A DNA stretch of 64,000 nt, taken from contig NZ_QYYA01000003.1 of the NCBI RefSeq assembly GCF_003597125.1, positions 312,603 through 376,602 of the forward strand, given 5' to 3'. Origin of the DNA: Alcanivorax profundi (GTDB lineage Bacteria; Pseudomonadota; Gammaproteobacteria; Pseudomonadales; Alcanivoracaceae). The position numbers were made by a program, and so were the translations under genes. Below, piece by piece: positions 26,336 through 35,555 of this stretch (the first letter of the stretch is position 1; each line of letters begins with the position of its first letter). The notes below the pieces were generated by a model. The model was not told the origin of the DNA. It saw only the letters and a program-made list of their open reading frames with translations, and ran no database searches.

Positions 26336-29101
26336 TTGTTTGCACGCGTTTTATTTCCGGTGGCCCTGCTACTCGCATGGTGTTTGCCAGCACATGCCGA
26401 CAAAGCGGCGGCATTTTATTACGGGCCCAATATCCCGTGGTCCGAGCTCTCCCTCTATGACTACCCGGTAGTCGAGCCTGATCAGGCTGATCGCGTTCCT
26501 GAATTCGTTGCCGATCAACGTTTCTATGCGTACGTCAGTCTTGGCGAGGTCTTGCCCCAACGCTCCTACTTTTCGTTGATCAAGCCGCAATGGCGACTCG
26601 GCAAGAATCGCAATTGGGGGTCCTGGGTGCTGGACCAGTCGCAAGCCGAACTCCGGGATATCTTTGTTGAGAAAGTCTTTGCCCCACTTTGGGAGGCCGG
26701 CTACCGTGGATTTTTTCTGGACACCCTGGATAGTTATCAGCTTGGCGTGACTGACGAAGAAGGCCGGCAGCAACAACGGGAGGGGCTTGCCGCGCTGATC
26801 AATGCGGTGTCTCAGCGGTATCCCGATGCACGTTTTATCTTTAATCGCGGCTTTGAACTGATGCCGATGGTTCGTGCCCAGGTCGACGCGATCGCAGCAG
26901 AGTCCCTCTATCAGCGGTGGTTGCCCGAAAAGGAGAGTTATCAGGTTGTTCCCGACCCGGACCGGGAATGGTTGTTGCAGCAATTTTCTGAGCTTCGCCA
27001 GCGATTTGAAGTGGACGGTATTGCCATTGATTACGCCCCGCCAGCGGAGCGCGAACAGGCACGTCAGTTGGCCAGAAAAATTGCAGATCATGGGTTGATC
27101 CCGTGGGTCACCAATCCGGCCATCGACGGGTTTGGGCTGGGGGTCCGCGAAGTGCTGCCGCGGGATGTGTTATTGATCCACGGTGGCAGCGAGGAGCGTT
27201 TGTGGGAGCATGCAGATGCAATTCGCTACGGACTGATGCCCTTGCAGTTTCAGGGCTTGATCCCTGATATCAGGGAAATAGACGATACCATGCCGGCGGG
27301 GGAGCTGCGTGGCCGCTATGCCGGCATTGTGGTGTGGCTGGAGAAGGATGGCATTTCCTCCCCGGATTTTGAAAGCTGGCTGGTTCGCCAGCGTGAGTCT
27401 GGTGTTCCCATTGTGATGCTGGGTTACCCTGCTGTTGACCCTCTGGGCCCCAATGGCCAGATCTTCGGTTTTCAGGCAAGGACCACCCCTCAGGTGTTGC
27501 CCTCTATTGTCAGGCAGCACGAAAGCATGGGGTTCGAAGCCCCCCTGCCGCGCTTTCTGCCGGTAGGAGAGCCGCTTTACAATGCCCAGGCGACAACCCC
27601 CTGGCTGGAGATCGCTTCAGGTTCCCAACGTTACATGCCGGTGGCGATCACCGAGTGGGGCGGCTATGCCATGCAGCCCTACTTGATCCGTGCCGCCCTG
27701 CCCACGATCAAGGCAGAGGGCCTGGATCGCTGGATGCTCAATCCTCTGACTTTTCTTCATGATGCATTGCGCTTGCCCGCCATGCCGATCCCTGATGTGA
27801 CCACAGAAAACGGGCGGCGACTGGGCTTTGCCCACATGGATGGCGATGGCTTCCCCAGTCTGGCAGAAGTGCGTGATTATCAGGGGCAGGCAGACGCTCG
27901 TGTATTACTCGAAGAGGTGCTGAAAAAATTCACACTGCCGACCACGATCTCGGTGATCGAAGGGGAGGTCGCCAGCGATGGACTGTACCCGAATCAGGCC
28001 GCCGAGCTGCAACAGATTGCCCGTGAAATGTTCAGGCTGGACCATGTCGAGGCTGCCACGCATACCTACTCCCATCCGTTTTTCTGGTATGACGCGCAGA
28101 ACAATCCAGGCGATCTGTTTGGCCCTGAAGGGCAACTTCGTCTTCCTATCCCGGATTACAAAATGGACCCCGTGCGTGAGGTTGCCGGCTCAGCAGACTA
28201 TATCGAGAAAAACCTGCTTCCTCCCGGCAAGAAAACCCGCATGGTGCTATGGAGCGGTGACACTGTACCCACTCCTGAAGCGCTGAGGGCTGCTCGTGAG
28301 CATGGGCTGCTGAACATGAACGGCAGCGATACCACTATCACTCGCAGCGCGCCGACCTGGACCCTGATCAAGGGTATTGGTTTGCCCAAGGGGGAGGAGT
28401 ATCAAGTCTATGCTCCCAACCAGAACGAAAACATTTATACCCGCCAATGGACCGGACCGTTTTACGGCTTTGAACGGGTGATCGAAACCTTTGAGATGAC
28501 GGAAAGCCCTTATCGGTTCAAACCGGTCGATATCTATTACCACACCTACATCGCCAGTAAGAATGCATCGCTGGAATCGCTTGTTACCGTGTATCAATGG
28601 GCGCAAGACCAGCCCCTTTTTCCCCTGTTCGCCTCGGAATACGTGCGTAAGGTTCTGGATTTCAACCAGATGGCCATCGCACGCGAAGCAGACCGCTGGC
28701 TCGTGAGAGGCGGCGGTGAATTACGGACACTGCGTTTGCCTGAATCGCTGGACTTACCGGATATGGGTAACAGTGAGGGGTTAGCCGGTTACCGTGTCGA
28801 CAAGCCCGGCCGATATCTGCATATGCAGGGGGCGACGGCCAGCTGGAAGGCCGGTAACCACAAGCGCCCCTACCTTCAGCAGGCGAATGCCCGCCTCACA
28901 GATTTTACGCAAACCCGGTCGGGGCTGGCTTTTTCGCTAAAAGGCTATGCCGGCCTGGAGTTTGCAATCGGCAATGCCGAAGGCTGCACAATGCGGCAGG
29001 CGGGCAAGCGCCTTGCTCCGGTTCGCCGGGAAGGATCTGTTTACCACTACCGGAGTGCGAAGCATGAGCTCACTGAGCTACGGCTACAATGTTCGCAGTG
29101 A
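26336..29101 (+). CDS. pelA: Pel polysaccharide hydrolase/deacetylase PelA
   Basis: 921-aa periplasmic enzyme of Pel exopolysaccharide synthesis. After the signal peptide (1-21, PAHAD) comes a GH166-type alpha-1,4-galactosaminidase-like domain (about 25-270; GYRGFFLDTLDSYQL), a middle reductase-like region, and a CE4/CE18-type deacetylase (about 500-720) with FAHMDGDGF and the HxxxSH-like THTYSHPFFW metal motifs. PelA trims and partly deacetylates the GalNAc-rich polymer. Start is TTG at 26336 behind AAGGACAGGG; no ATG gives a signal peptide. First gene of the pel operon; the next gene starts inside its end. Confidence 0.93.
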   Translation: MFARVLFPVALLLAWCLPAHADKAAAFYYGPNIPWSELSLYDYPVVEPDQADRVPEFVADQRFYAYVSLGEVLPQRSYFSLIKPQWRLGKNRNWGSWVLDQSQAELRDIFVEKVFAPLWEAGYRGFFLDTLDSYQLGVTDEEGRQQQREGLAALINAVSQRYPDARFIFNRGFELMPMVRAQVDAIAAESLYQRWLPEKESYQVVPDPDREWLLQQFSELRQRFEVDGIAIDYAPPAEREQARQLARKIADHGLIPWVTNPAIDGFGLGVREVLPRDVLLIHGGSEERLWEHADAIRYGLMPLQFQGLIPDIREIDDTMPAGELRGRYAGIVVWLEKDGISSPDFESWLVRQRESGVPIVMLGYPAVDPLGPNGQIFGFQARTTPQVLPSIVRQHESMGFEAPLPRFLPVGEPLYNAQATTPWLEIASGSQRYMPVAITEWGGYAMQPYLIRAALPTIKAEGLDRWMLNPLTFLHDALRLPAMPIPDVTTENGRRLGFAHMDGDGFPSLAEVRDYQGQADARVLLEEVLKKFTLPTTISVIEGEVASDGLYPNQAAELQQIAREMFRLDHVEAATHTYSHPFFWYDAQNNPGDLFGPEGQLRLPIPDYKMDPVREVAGSADYIEKNLLPPGKKTRMVLWSGDTVPTPEALRAAREHGLLNMNGSDTTITRSAPTWTLIKGIGLPKGEEYQVYAPNQNENIYTRQWTGPFYGFERVIETFEMTESPYRFKPVDIYYHTYIASKNASLESLVTVYQWAQDQPLFPLFASEYVRKVLDFNQMAIAREADRWLVRGGGELRTLRLPESLDLPDMGNSEGLAGYRVDKPGRYLHMQGATASWKAGNHKRPYLQQANARLTDFTQTRSGLAFSLKGYAGLEFAIGNAEGCTMRQAGKRLAPVRREGSVYHYRSAKHELTELRLQCSQ

Positions 29102-29939
29102 ACGCCTCCGGGTAATGGGGTTACATGAATTACTGGCGTTCCTGCTGCTGATTGCGGTGGTGTGCTGGATGATTTTTCCACGGGATCTGTCATCCACGTT
29201 ACGCAATGCGCGCCTGGATGCCGTGACGTTCAGTTATATGCAGGCCTGGCTCAAAGCCAAGCCCAATGATGATGAATTGCGCCTGCTCATGGCCCGTGAA
29301 CTGATTATGTTGGGGCGCTTTCAGGAAGCAGAAAATCAGCTGGTGCTGATTGCCGGCCATGGCCACTTTCATGATGGCGATGTGGGCTGGTTGAGGTTGT
29401 TAAAGGATTTCCACCGCTTAATGGCTCTGCCCCCCAGAGACCGTGTCGGTACCATGCTGGAATATGAAACGGTAGAGCGCCTAAACGCAGTGGACTGGGG
29501 AGCCCTGACCCGGCCGCAGCGTGAGGAATATGCGGACATGGCTCTCGCCCTGAATCAGTCCGAGATGGCAGCAATGGCCTACAGCCGTATTGCCGTGCAA
29601 TCCGATACCCCAGCGCAATGGCATGAGCAGGCTGCGGCGGTGCACTTGGCGCATGGCAATTATCAAGCGGCTGCCACATCCTATCTTCGGGCCATGGACG
29701 CACGCGGTGATTACGACGTGCGCAAAGCGTATTTTCTGTCGGCACTGGACGTTCTGGTGGCCGGCAGTCTTCATGCGCAGGCACTGGCGTTGGCCGAGCG
29801 CCGGGAGCGAAGCTTTATTGCCGATAAAGAGGTGGTGTACCGGTTAATGCTGCTTGCCCAGGCCGGTGGAGACATGGCCCGGGCCCAGCGATATGCCGTG
29901 ATACTGCTCAATCTCCCCGGCGTTGAGGCGAGCCGATGA
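29064..29939 (+). CDS. pelB: Inner-membrane TPR protein, N-terminal part of PelB
   Basis: 291-aa protein with one transmembrane helix (about 18-38, LHELLAFLLLIAVVCWMIF) and a periplasmic helical-repeat region (about 50-291) of TPR type. It occupies the place of the N-terminus of the single 1193-aa PelB of Pseudomonas aeruginosa, while the OM barrel part is a separate gene downstream. ATG 29064 has GGAG 8 nt upstream and overlaps pelA by 38 nt; its stop overlaps the next start (ATGA). Likely an anchor/scaffold TPR that gathers PelA and the secretion pore. Confidence 0.8.
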   Translation: MSSLSYGYNVRSERLRVMGLHELLAFLLLIAVVCWMIFPRDLSSTLRNARLDAVTFSYMQAWLKAKPNDDELRLLMARELIMLGRFQEAENQLVLIAGHGHFHDGDVGWLRLLKDFHRLMALPPRDRVGTMLEYETVERLNAVDWGALTRPQREEYADMALALNQSEMAAMAYSRIAVQSDTPAQWHEQAAAVHLAHGNYQAAATSYLRAMDARGDYDVRKAYFLSALDVLVAGSLHAQALALAERRERSFIADKEVVYRLMLLAQAGGDMARAQRYAVILLNLPGVEASR

Positions 29940-32698
29940 AGCGGCTGATTGCTGCCGGAGTCCTGCTGGCGGGGGTGGCTCATGCCCAGCCACCCGAGCC
30001 TTATGTCGAGCAGTATTACGATCGTAGTTATCAGGTGTTCGTTGGTGCCGGCAATCTGGTCCGTGCCAGGCAAGTTATTACCCGTGCCCTGTATTGGCAT
30101 CCGGATGATGTGCGGTGGCTTGAGCGCTTGGCGCAGGTTGCTCGCTGGCAAGGGGATATGAGTACGTCCCTGAGAGCCTGGCAGCGAGTCGCCAACCTGT
30201 CTGATTCCCCGCAAGCATGGGAGGCGGTACTGGAGCTGGCCCCTGCGACCTACAACAATGAATTGATCATGGAGGCGCGCAAGAAATCCCTGCAGGAACA
30301 CCCCTATGATGCTGTTCTGATTGAGGATATCGCCCGCCAATATGAATTGCTTGGTAAACCGGCAGAGGGCGTGCAATTTTTGCAGCAGTGGAATCGGCGT
30401 TATCCCAGCCGTGCCGCACTCAGGGAAATGCAGTTGCTCGCGCTGAATATGGGGGATGATGTCCAGGCGGCCCGTTTTGGTCGCGAGTATATGGAGCGGT
30501 TCGGGCCTGAACCGACTCTGGCACTGGATACCGCGAGGCTGCTGTGGCTTCAAGGCGAAAGGGGGGGAGCCCTCTCCGGCCTTCAAGGCGATGCGCAGCG
30601 AATGGACTACCACCCGGAAGTTACCCGCTATCTGGCAGTGATGTCAGCGGAACAGGGTGAGTGGGATCTGGCCATCGCCAGCTACAACACCCTGGTTGAG
30701 AATGATGATGACACCATCCCTGATCTCTACATGTTCATCAGTCTTCTGCGTTATTTCGACCGAGACCAGATGACGGCATTGCTGGATCGTGCCTGGGAAA
30801 AACTGGACGATCCCAACATGGCGGTGGCGGTACTCTACGCGCTGCAAGATCGGGGCGACTATCAGGGTATTGAGGCTTTTCTTGGTCGACTCAGTGCCGA
30901 GCAGCGGAAAACGCTTGAGCAAGATCCTGCGTTCCTGCGTTTTGTGGCCGGTCTGGAGCTGCGGAATCAGCAGCACCAGGCCGCGAAAAATACTTTGCGT
31001 CGTGCGTTATATCTCGCTCCTGGAGACCGGGACTCAAGAATCAACTGGTTGTGGCTGAATGTGGCCACCGCAGATGAAGATGCACTGCGTCGAAGTGTTC
31101 AACGCTGGCAGAATGAGGCGGTTGCAGACAGCCGCTATTGGGCGGCCTTCTCGGCCGCCTATCTGGAGCTTGGTGATCCGGAGACTGCACTTCGTTATCA
31201 GCGCGCGATGCTCAAGCAGCAGCCGGATGACTGGTTGGCACAATGGAATTTCGCCCAGACGTTGATGACGGCCGGCAGGCATGATCAGGCGTGGCCAATC
31301 CTGCGATCCCTGTGGCGTGACTTGCCGTCGAGTATCGATCCCGCCCGGAACACCGAATACCGCTTCATGCTGTTGACGCTGAGTCAGACCTTCGAGAGCG
31401 GTGATGCGTCACTGGCAAGGGCACAAGCCATGACAGAGCCTGACCTTGATATTGCTGCGGCCACCCGTGCGGAATGGCTGGCACAGTGGTCGCTGTATCA
31501 AGATAGCCGTGAATTGGCGCAAAGCTGGTATCTCCTCAAGTGGCGAGCGGAGGGAGAGCTGCAGGCCGGATCGGCTTTGGCCTATGCGGCTTTACAGGAC
31601 GATCAGGACCAGGTGGCCAGCGTTCGTGAGCAGTACTGGCATCGGTTGACCTTGTCGGAACAGCTGGACACCCAGGTCAGGCTGGATGAGGAAAGGCAAG
31701 CGGCGGCCACCCTGATGAAAATCCAGCAGGGGGCACCAGAGTTGGCCGGGCAAGTCATGTTCCAGGAGAGTTTGCTCCTGCCTTCTGCCCGTTCATCGGG
31801 GCTGGGGCTTGAGCGTCGTCGATTGGGGGCACTGGAGGTACTCGATTTGCAGTTTACCCAGTTCCAGCCGGTCAGTGACCACAGCGAACTGGTGTTCCAG
31901 TACGATCGACGTGAGTTCACCAGCAATGATGAAACGCTGCTTGTTGTCGATGATCAGGAGCACCGGGCAGGACTCTACTGGAACCATAAGCGCGGCCGGT
32001 ATCGGCAGTCGTTTTTCGTTGGACAGCGTGATTTGCTGGATCACCATGAGACCATGGCCGAATTGGAAATGGGCGGTGCCTGGCACAGCGACTGGTCTGT
32101 CACCCTGGGTTACCAATGGCAGATGCCGGCGGATGAATCGTCCTTATTGTTGCTGGGGGGCGCGCGCACCGGGCTGCGATACGGTTTGGCCTGGTCGCCC
32201 TCGTCGACCTGGCAAAACAGCGTGGACCTGTCGGACTACACCTACCATGACCTGGATGGCGAAACCCTCGGAAGTGGCACAATCGTGAATGTTCAAAGCA
32301 CCTGGCGCCCCTGGTTGTCGCGGTTTTCCCCTGGCCTGAAAGGGCGCCATACCCGCGCTGCCTTTGACGAAGAGCGCGAGAGTATGGATGAGGTGCAAGC
32401 GCTTTTGCCGCCCGGACAATCTGCCGTCGCTATCCCGGAAGATTATCACGAGACAGAGCTGACCTTGCTGTTGGGCATGCCCGATGTCCATTTACGCCCG
32501 CACCGGCTGCAAGGCTGGGCAGAGCTGGGCTACAGCCACAACAGTTTGTCTGGCAGTGGGTTTACCGGCCGCGCGGGGATTGAGGGACCATTCATCGGGC
32601 GCGATGGCTGGAAGTTGTATCTGGAACAGCAATTGAATACTGGCGGTAGCGGTGAAGACAGCTATCGAGCGGCATTTGAATACAGGATCTATTACTAG
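29936..32698 (+). CDS. pelB: PelB-like outer-membrane TPR-porin
   Basis: 920-aa protein that begins with its own signal peptide (1-18, VAHAQ). Residues about 20-610 are helical TPR-like repeats (for example WYWHPDD-type and ALYLAPGDRDSRINW motifs), and about 620-920 form a beta-barrel ending in the strand FEYRIYY with terminal aromatic. This is the export porin of Pel. A real signal peptide right after a 4-nt overlap shows that the two PelB parts are made as separate chains rather than being a frameshifted gene. PelC follows after 10 nt. Confidence 0.88.
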   Translation: MKRLIAAGVLLAGVAHAQPPEPYVEQYYDRSYQVFVGAGNLVRARQVITRALYWHPDDVRWLERLAQVARWQGDMSTSLRAWQRVANLSDSPQAWEAVLELAPATYNNELIMEARKKSLQEHPYDAVLIEDIARQYELLGKPAEGVQFLQQWNRRYPSRAALREMQLLALNMGDDVQAARFGREYMERFGPEPTLALDTARLLWLQGERGGALSGLQGDAQRMDYHPEVTRYLAVMSAEQGEWDLAIASYNTLVENDDDTIPDLYMFISLLRYFDRDQMTALLDRAWEKLDDPNMAVAVLYALQDRGDYQGIEAFLGRLSAEQRKTLEQDPAFLRFVAGLELRNQQHQAAKNTLRRALYLAPGDRDSRINWLWLNVATADEDALRRSVQRWQNEAVADSRYWAAFSAAYLELGDPETALRYQRAMLKQQPDDWLAQWNFAQTLMTAGRHDQAWPILRSLWRDLPSSIDPARNTEYRFMLLTLSQTFESGDASLARAQAMTEPDLDIAAATRAEWLAQWSLYQDSRELAQSWYLLKWRAEGELQAGSALAYAALQDDQDQVASVREQYWHRLTLSEQLDTQVRLDEERQAAATLMKIQQGAPELAGQVMFQESLLLPSARSSGLGLERRRLGALEVLDLQFTQFQPVSDHSELVFQYDRREFTSNDETLLVVDDQEHRAGLYWNHKRGRYRQSFFVGQRDLLDHHETMAELEMGGAWHSDWSVTLGYQWQMPADESSLLLLGGARTGLRYGLAWSPSSTWQNSVDLSDYTYHDLDGETLGSGTIVNVQSTWRPWLSRFSPGLKGRHTRAAFDEERESMDEVQALLPPGQSAVAIPEDYHETELTLLLGMPDVHLRPHRLQGWAELGYSHNSLSGSGFTGRAGIEGPFIGRDGWKLYLEQQLNTGGSGEDSYRAAFEYRIYY

Positions 32699-32708
32699 GA
32701 GAGTTGCC

Positions 32709-33221
32709 ATGAGAGTACTGATAAGCGTGTTGCTGATCGCCGTGCTGGCGGGCTGCACCCACGTTCGCAGTAGCCAGGATGTGAGTGTGTCCGGGCAGGG
32801 AACCTGGCTGGTGTTGCCGCTGGTGAACCGTACCGCAACACCCCAGGCCGGGTTGCGAGCGGCAGCCATCGTCGAGTCTGTTCTCTACCGTCATGGTGTT
32901 CAGAGAGTCGAGGCCTACCCGGAAACCGATAATGATGGTGTACTGTTTGAAGCCTCCTCACCCGCCATCCGCAAAAAAATGGCACAGTGGATCACCACCC
33001 AGGATGCGACTTACGTTGTCAGTGGTGTGGTGCATGAATGGCGCTACAAAACGGGAGTCGATGGTGAACCGGCTGTGGGGGTAATGCTGGAAATACGTGA
33101 GTTGCCTTCCGGTGAAATCGTATACAGCGGTACCGGTTCTCGCGCAGGCTGGGCACGAGACTCCCTGAGTGAGACCGGGCAAAAGGTCATCGATAAATTA
33201 CTGAAACCGGTAATCAACTAA
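32709..33221 (+). CDS. pelC: Pel outer-membrane lipoprotein PelC
   Basis: 170-aa lipoprotein with lipobox LAGC (Cys16). The body matches PelC, which forms a dodecameric electronegative funnel below the PelB pore: QGTWLVLPLVNRTATPQAGL, DATYVVSGVVHEWRYKTG and EIVYSGTGSRAGW motifs. ATG 32709 is chosen over an upstream in-frame ATG at 32652 inside pelB because it gives the lipoprotein signal and follows GGAGAG. Overlaps pelD by 1 nt (TAATG). Confidence 0.92.
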   Translation: MRVLISVLLIAVLAGCTHVRSSQDVSVSGQGTWLVLPLVNRTATPQAGLRAAAIVESVLYRHGVQRVEAYPETDNDGVLFEASSPAIRKKMAQWITTQDATYVVSGVVHEWRYKTGVDGEPAVGVMLEIRELPSGEIVYSGTGSRAGWARDSLSETGQKVIDKLLKPVIN

Positions 33222-34555
33222 TGCTCGAACGGATCGGCAACGGAAAGCTGGCCGCAATCATGGCGCCCATGAAAGGGGCGACCTGGGCAGTGCTTGAAAC
33301 CGTACTGCTCACGGCTGTGGCTGTGGGCATTGGGGTATGGTTACGCCCTGAAGACCCCCTCACCCTGATAGACACCTTCCGTTGGGTCCTGTTGGTGCCA
33401 CTGTTGCTGGCGCTTCGATACGGCAGCCTGATTGGTGTGCTGGCGATGCTGTGCCTGATTGCCTGTTGGTTTATCCTGCGCTTTCTCGGTTATTACATTG
33501 GTCATGATTTTCCGGAAAGCACCATGCTCGGCGGGTTTATCATAACCCTGATTGCCGGGGAGTTTGCCGATCTCTGGCGGGTCCGATTGATGCGAGCGGA
33601 CAGTGCGGCCAGCTATGCACTTGAGCGCCTTCAGAATCTGACCCAACGCTACGTATTGCTGCGTCTTTCCCATGACCGGCTTGAAGAAAATCTGCTGATC
33701 AAACCGTATACGGTGCGCGATGCACTCACCCGTTTACGGGATCTGATTCTTGACGAAAGCCAGGATGTTACCTTGCCTGCCGCCGATGACCTGTCGGGTT
33801 TGCTGGCAGAGTATTGCCAACTTCAACGTGCGGCGATTTATCCGGTTGTGCATGGGGAAATACAGGACAAACCGGCGGCAACCCTCGGCGAGAACAAACC
33901 CCTTGAGCGCAACAATGCGTTGCTGGAGTATGCGCTGGACAACCAGCTGCTCGCCCATGTTCAGCAATCAGATCACGATGATAATTATCATGGGCTCTAT
34001 CTGGTGGCCTCGCCAATCATTACCAGTGCTGGCCAGACCATTGGTGTGCTTGTCGTCGAGCGATTGCCCTTCCTCTCGATCAACTACGAAAACCTGCAAT
34101 TGCTTTCCGTGCTGCTCAACTTTTATGCGGACGTGGTGCACAGCGGACCAGAAACCCAAACCATGCTTGCCCGCTGGCCGGGTCTGCCTTTCCGTATGGG
34201 CAGTGAGCTGGTGGCCCTCACGCGACTGCGTACCGACGTGCGAGTGGAAACGGCACTCACCTTGTTTGTGGCAGATGACAGTGAGCAAGCAGGGCTGATA
34301 CTCGATGCCTTGGCGCGGGGGCTGCGTAGTCTCGATCTGGCCTGGTGGATCAACGACAACATACTCATGATCATGATGCCCATGACCGGAGAATCCGGGC
34401 TGGAAGGCTTTGTGCTGCGCACAGAAAGCTGGCTACAAGATGAATTTGCCTTTATGAGCTTGCGCCAGGCAGGAGTGCAGTTTTTCTACCGGCATCTGGA
34501 TGGAAGAGATCCGGAACAGCAGGTATCGGAGTTACTGGGAGCCGCTGGTGTCTAG
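33221..34555 (+). CDS. pelD: c-di-GMP receptor PelD
   Basis: 444-aa inner-membrane protein: about four transmembrane helices (25-125), a coiled segment, a GAF domain (about 165-305) and a degenerate GGDEF domain (about 320-444). The inhibitory-site motif RxxD is present as Arg369-Ser-Leu-Asp372, followed five residues later by NDN where an active cyclase has GGDEF, the same layout as PelD of P. aeruginosa, where the I-site binds c-di-GMP and switches on Pel synthesis. So it should be a sensor without cyclase activity. Start and stop overlap the neighbours. Confidence 0.93.
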   Translation: MLERIGNGKLAAIMAPMKGATWAVLETVLLTAVAVGIGVWLRPEDPLTLIDTFRWVLLVPLLLALRYGSLIGVLAMLCLIACWFILRFLGYYIGHDFPESTMLGGFIITLIAGEFADLWRVRLMRADSAASYALERLQNLTQRYVLLRLSHDRLEENLLIKPYTVRDALTRLRDLILDESQDVTLPAADDLSGLLAEYCQLQRAAIYPVVHGEIQDKPAATLGENKPLERNNALLEYALDNQLLAHVQQSDHDDNYHGLYLVASPIITSAGQTIGVLVVERLPFLSINYENLQLLSVLLNFYADVVHSGPETQTMLARWPGLPFRMGSELVALTRLRTDVRVETALTLFVADDSEQAGLILDALARGLRSLDLAWWINDNILMIMMPMTGESGLEGFVLRTESWLQDEFAFMSLRQAGVQFFYRHLDGRDPEQQVSELLGAAGV

Positions 34556-35555
34556 CCTGAAGCTGCTTATCTATGCAGTCAGTGCGGAGCTGGGCTCCCT
34601 GCTACTGCTGCTTAGCAAGGAAGCCTCTCTAGGTATCTTTTTGCTGTACCTGGTATCCCACGGTTTGGCATCGGCATTAATGACGGTGGTGGCGTGGAGT
34701 GTACTTCCTGCACGCTTCAAGACCCCCAAAATCCTGTCCTGGGTTTTGATCTTCGGATTTGCTTTTTTCATTCCGGCAATCGGCTTGCTGACACTGTTGG
34801 GCGGGGTGGTTCTGGGTATCTGGCTTCCTGCGACCTTCCGGCAGCATCATTTCGGTGTCATCGAGAAGCCCTATTTCACCCCGGTACAGGCATCAGCAGG
34901 CAGTGGCTTTCGGCAAATCGATCTGAAAAGTCTGTTATCCGATAGTGAGTCACCTGATGCTTTGCGGGTGCAGGGCATGTTGGTATTGAAGGATATGCCA
35001 GCGAAGGTCACCGGCAAGGTACTGCGTGAGTCGCTCGGTGACAGGTATGAAGATGTGAGACTGCTGTCCTACGGCATTCTGGATCAAAAGGAAAAGGTCA
35101 TTACGCGGGATATCGAGCGTGCCATGCAGATGCTGGAGCGCGCCAAAGAGTCCCGTCGCTATCGGCTTGCCCGCCGACTATCTGAACTTTACTGGGAATT
35201 GAACTATCAGGATCTGGTGCGCGGTGACATTCGTGCTATTGCCCTGGAAAAAGCAGCCTTCTATGCCGATATGGCGCTGATGGAGGCGCCGCAGGACGCA
35301 GGCCTGTGGTTACTGCGCGGGCGGATTCAACTGGCAAGAAATGAATACGGTGATGCCCAGCAGTCGCTGGTCTTTTCGCGGCGTCTTGGATTGTCTGCGA
35401 ATCAGGTCAATCCGTGGCTGGCTGAAATTGCCCTCGATCGGCGACAACTGATTCTGGTCCGCCGATTGATGTCAGAAATTTCCGATGACAGTCAGTTCAC
35501 CAATCTTAATAAATCCGTTGAATTCTGGAGAAGTCATGGCATTGCCCACCGCTGA
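34548..35555 (+). CDS. pelE: Pel inner-membrane TPR protein PelE
   Basis: 335-aa protein with three N-terminal transmembrane helices (about 5-105) and a C-terminal TPR-like helical region (170-330) facing the cytoplasm, as in PelE, which pairs with PelD in the synthase complex. GTG at 34548 is chosen since GGGAG (34537-34541) lies 6 nt before it and the overlap with pelD is then 8 nt; an ATG at 34500 lacks a ribosome site but would add 16 residues. It overlaps pelF by 20 nt. Confidence 0.85.
   Translation: MSSLKLLIYAVSAELGSLLLLLSKEASLGIFLLYLVSHGLASALMTVVAWSVLPARFKTPKILSWVLIFGFAFFIPAIGLLTLLGGVVLGIWLPATFRQHHFGVIEKPYFTPVQASAGSGFRQIDLKSLLSDSESPDALRVQGMLVLKDMPAKVTGKVLRESLGDRYEDVRLLSYGILDQKEKVITRDIERAMQMLERAKESRRYRLARRLSELYWELNYQDLVRGDIRAIALEKAAFYADMALMEAPQDAGLWLLRGRIQLARNEYGDAQQSLVFSRRLGLSANQVNPWLAEIALDRRQLILVRRLMSEISDDSQFTNLNKSVEFWRSHGIAHR

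Noticed and set aside
29064..29939. Frameshift explanation for the two PelB genes
   Set aside because: The downstream gene begins with a full signal peptide and both junction codons form an ATGA overlap, as between normal operon genes.
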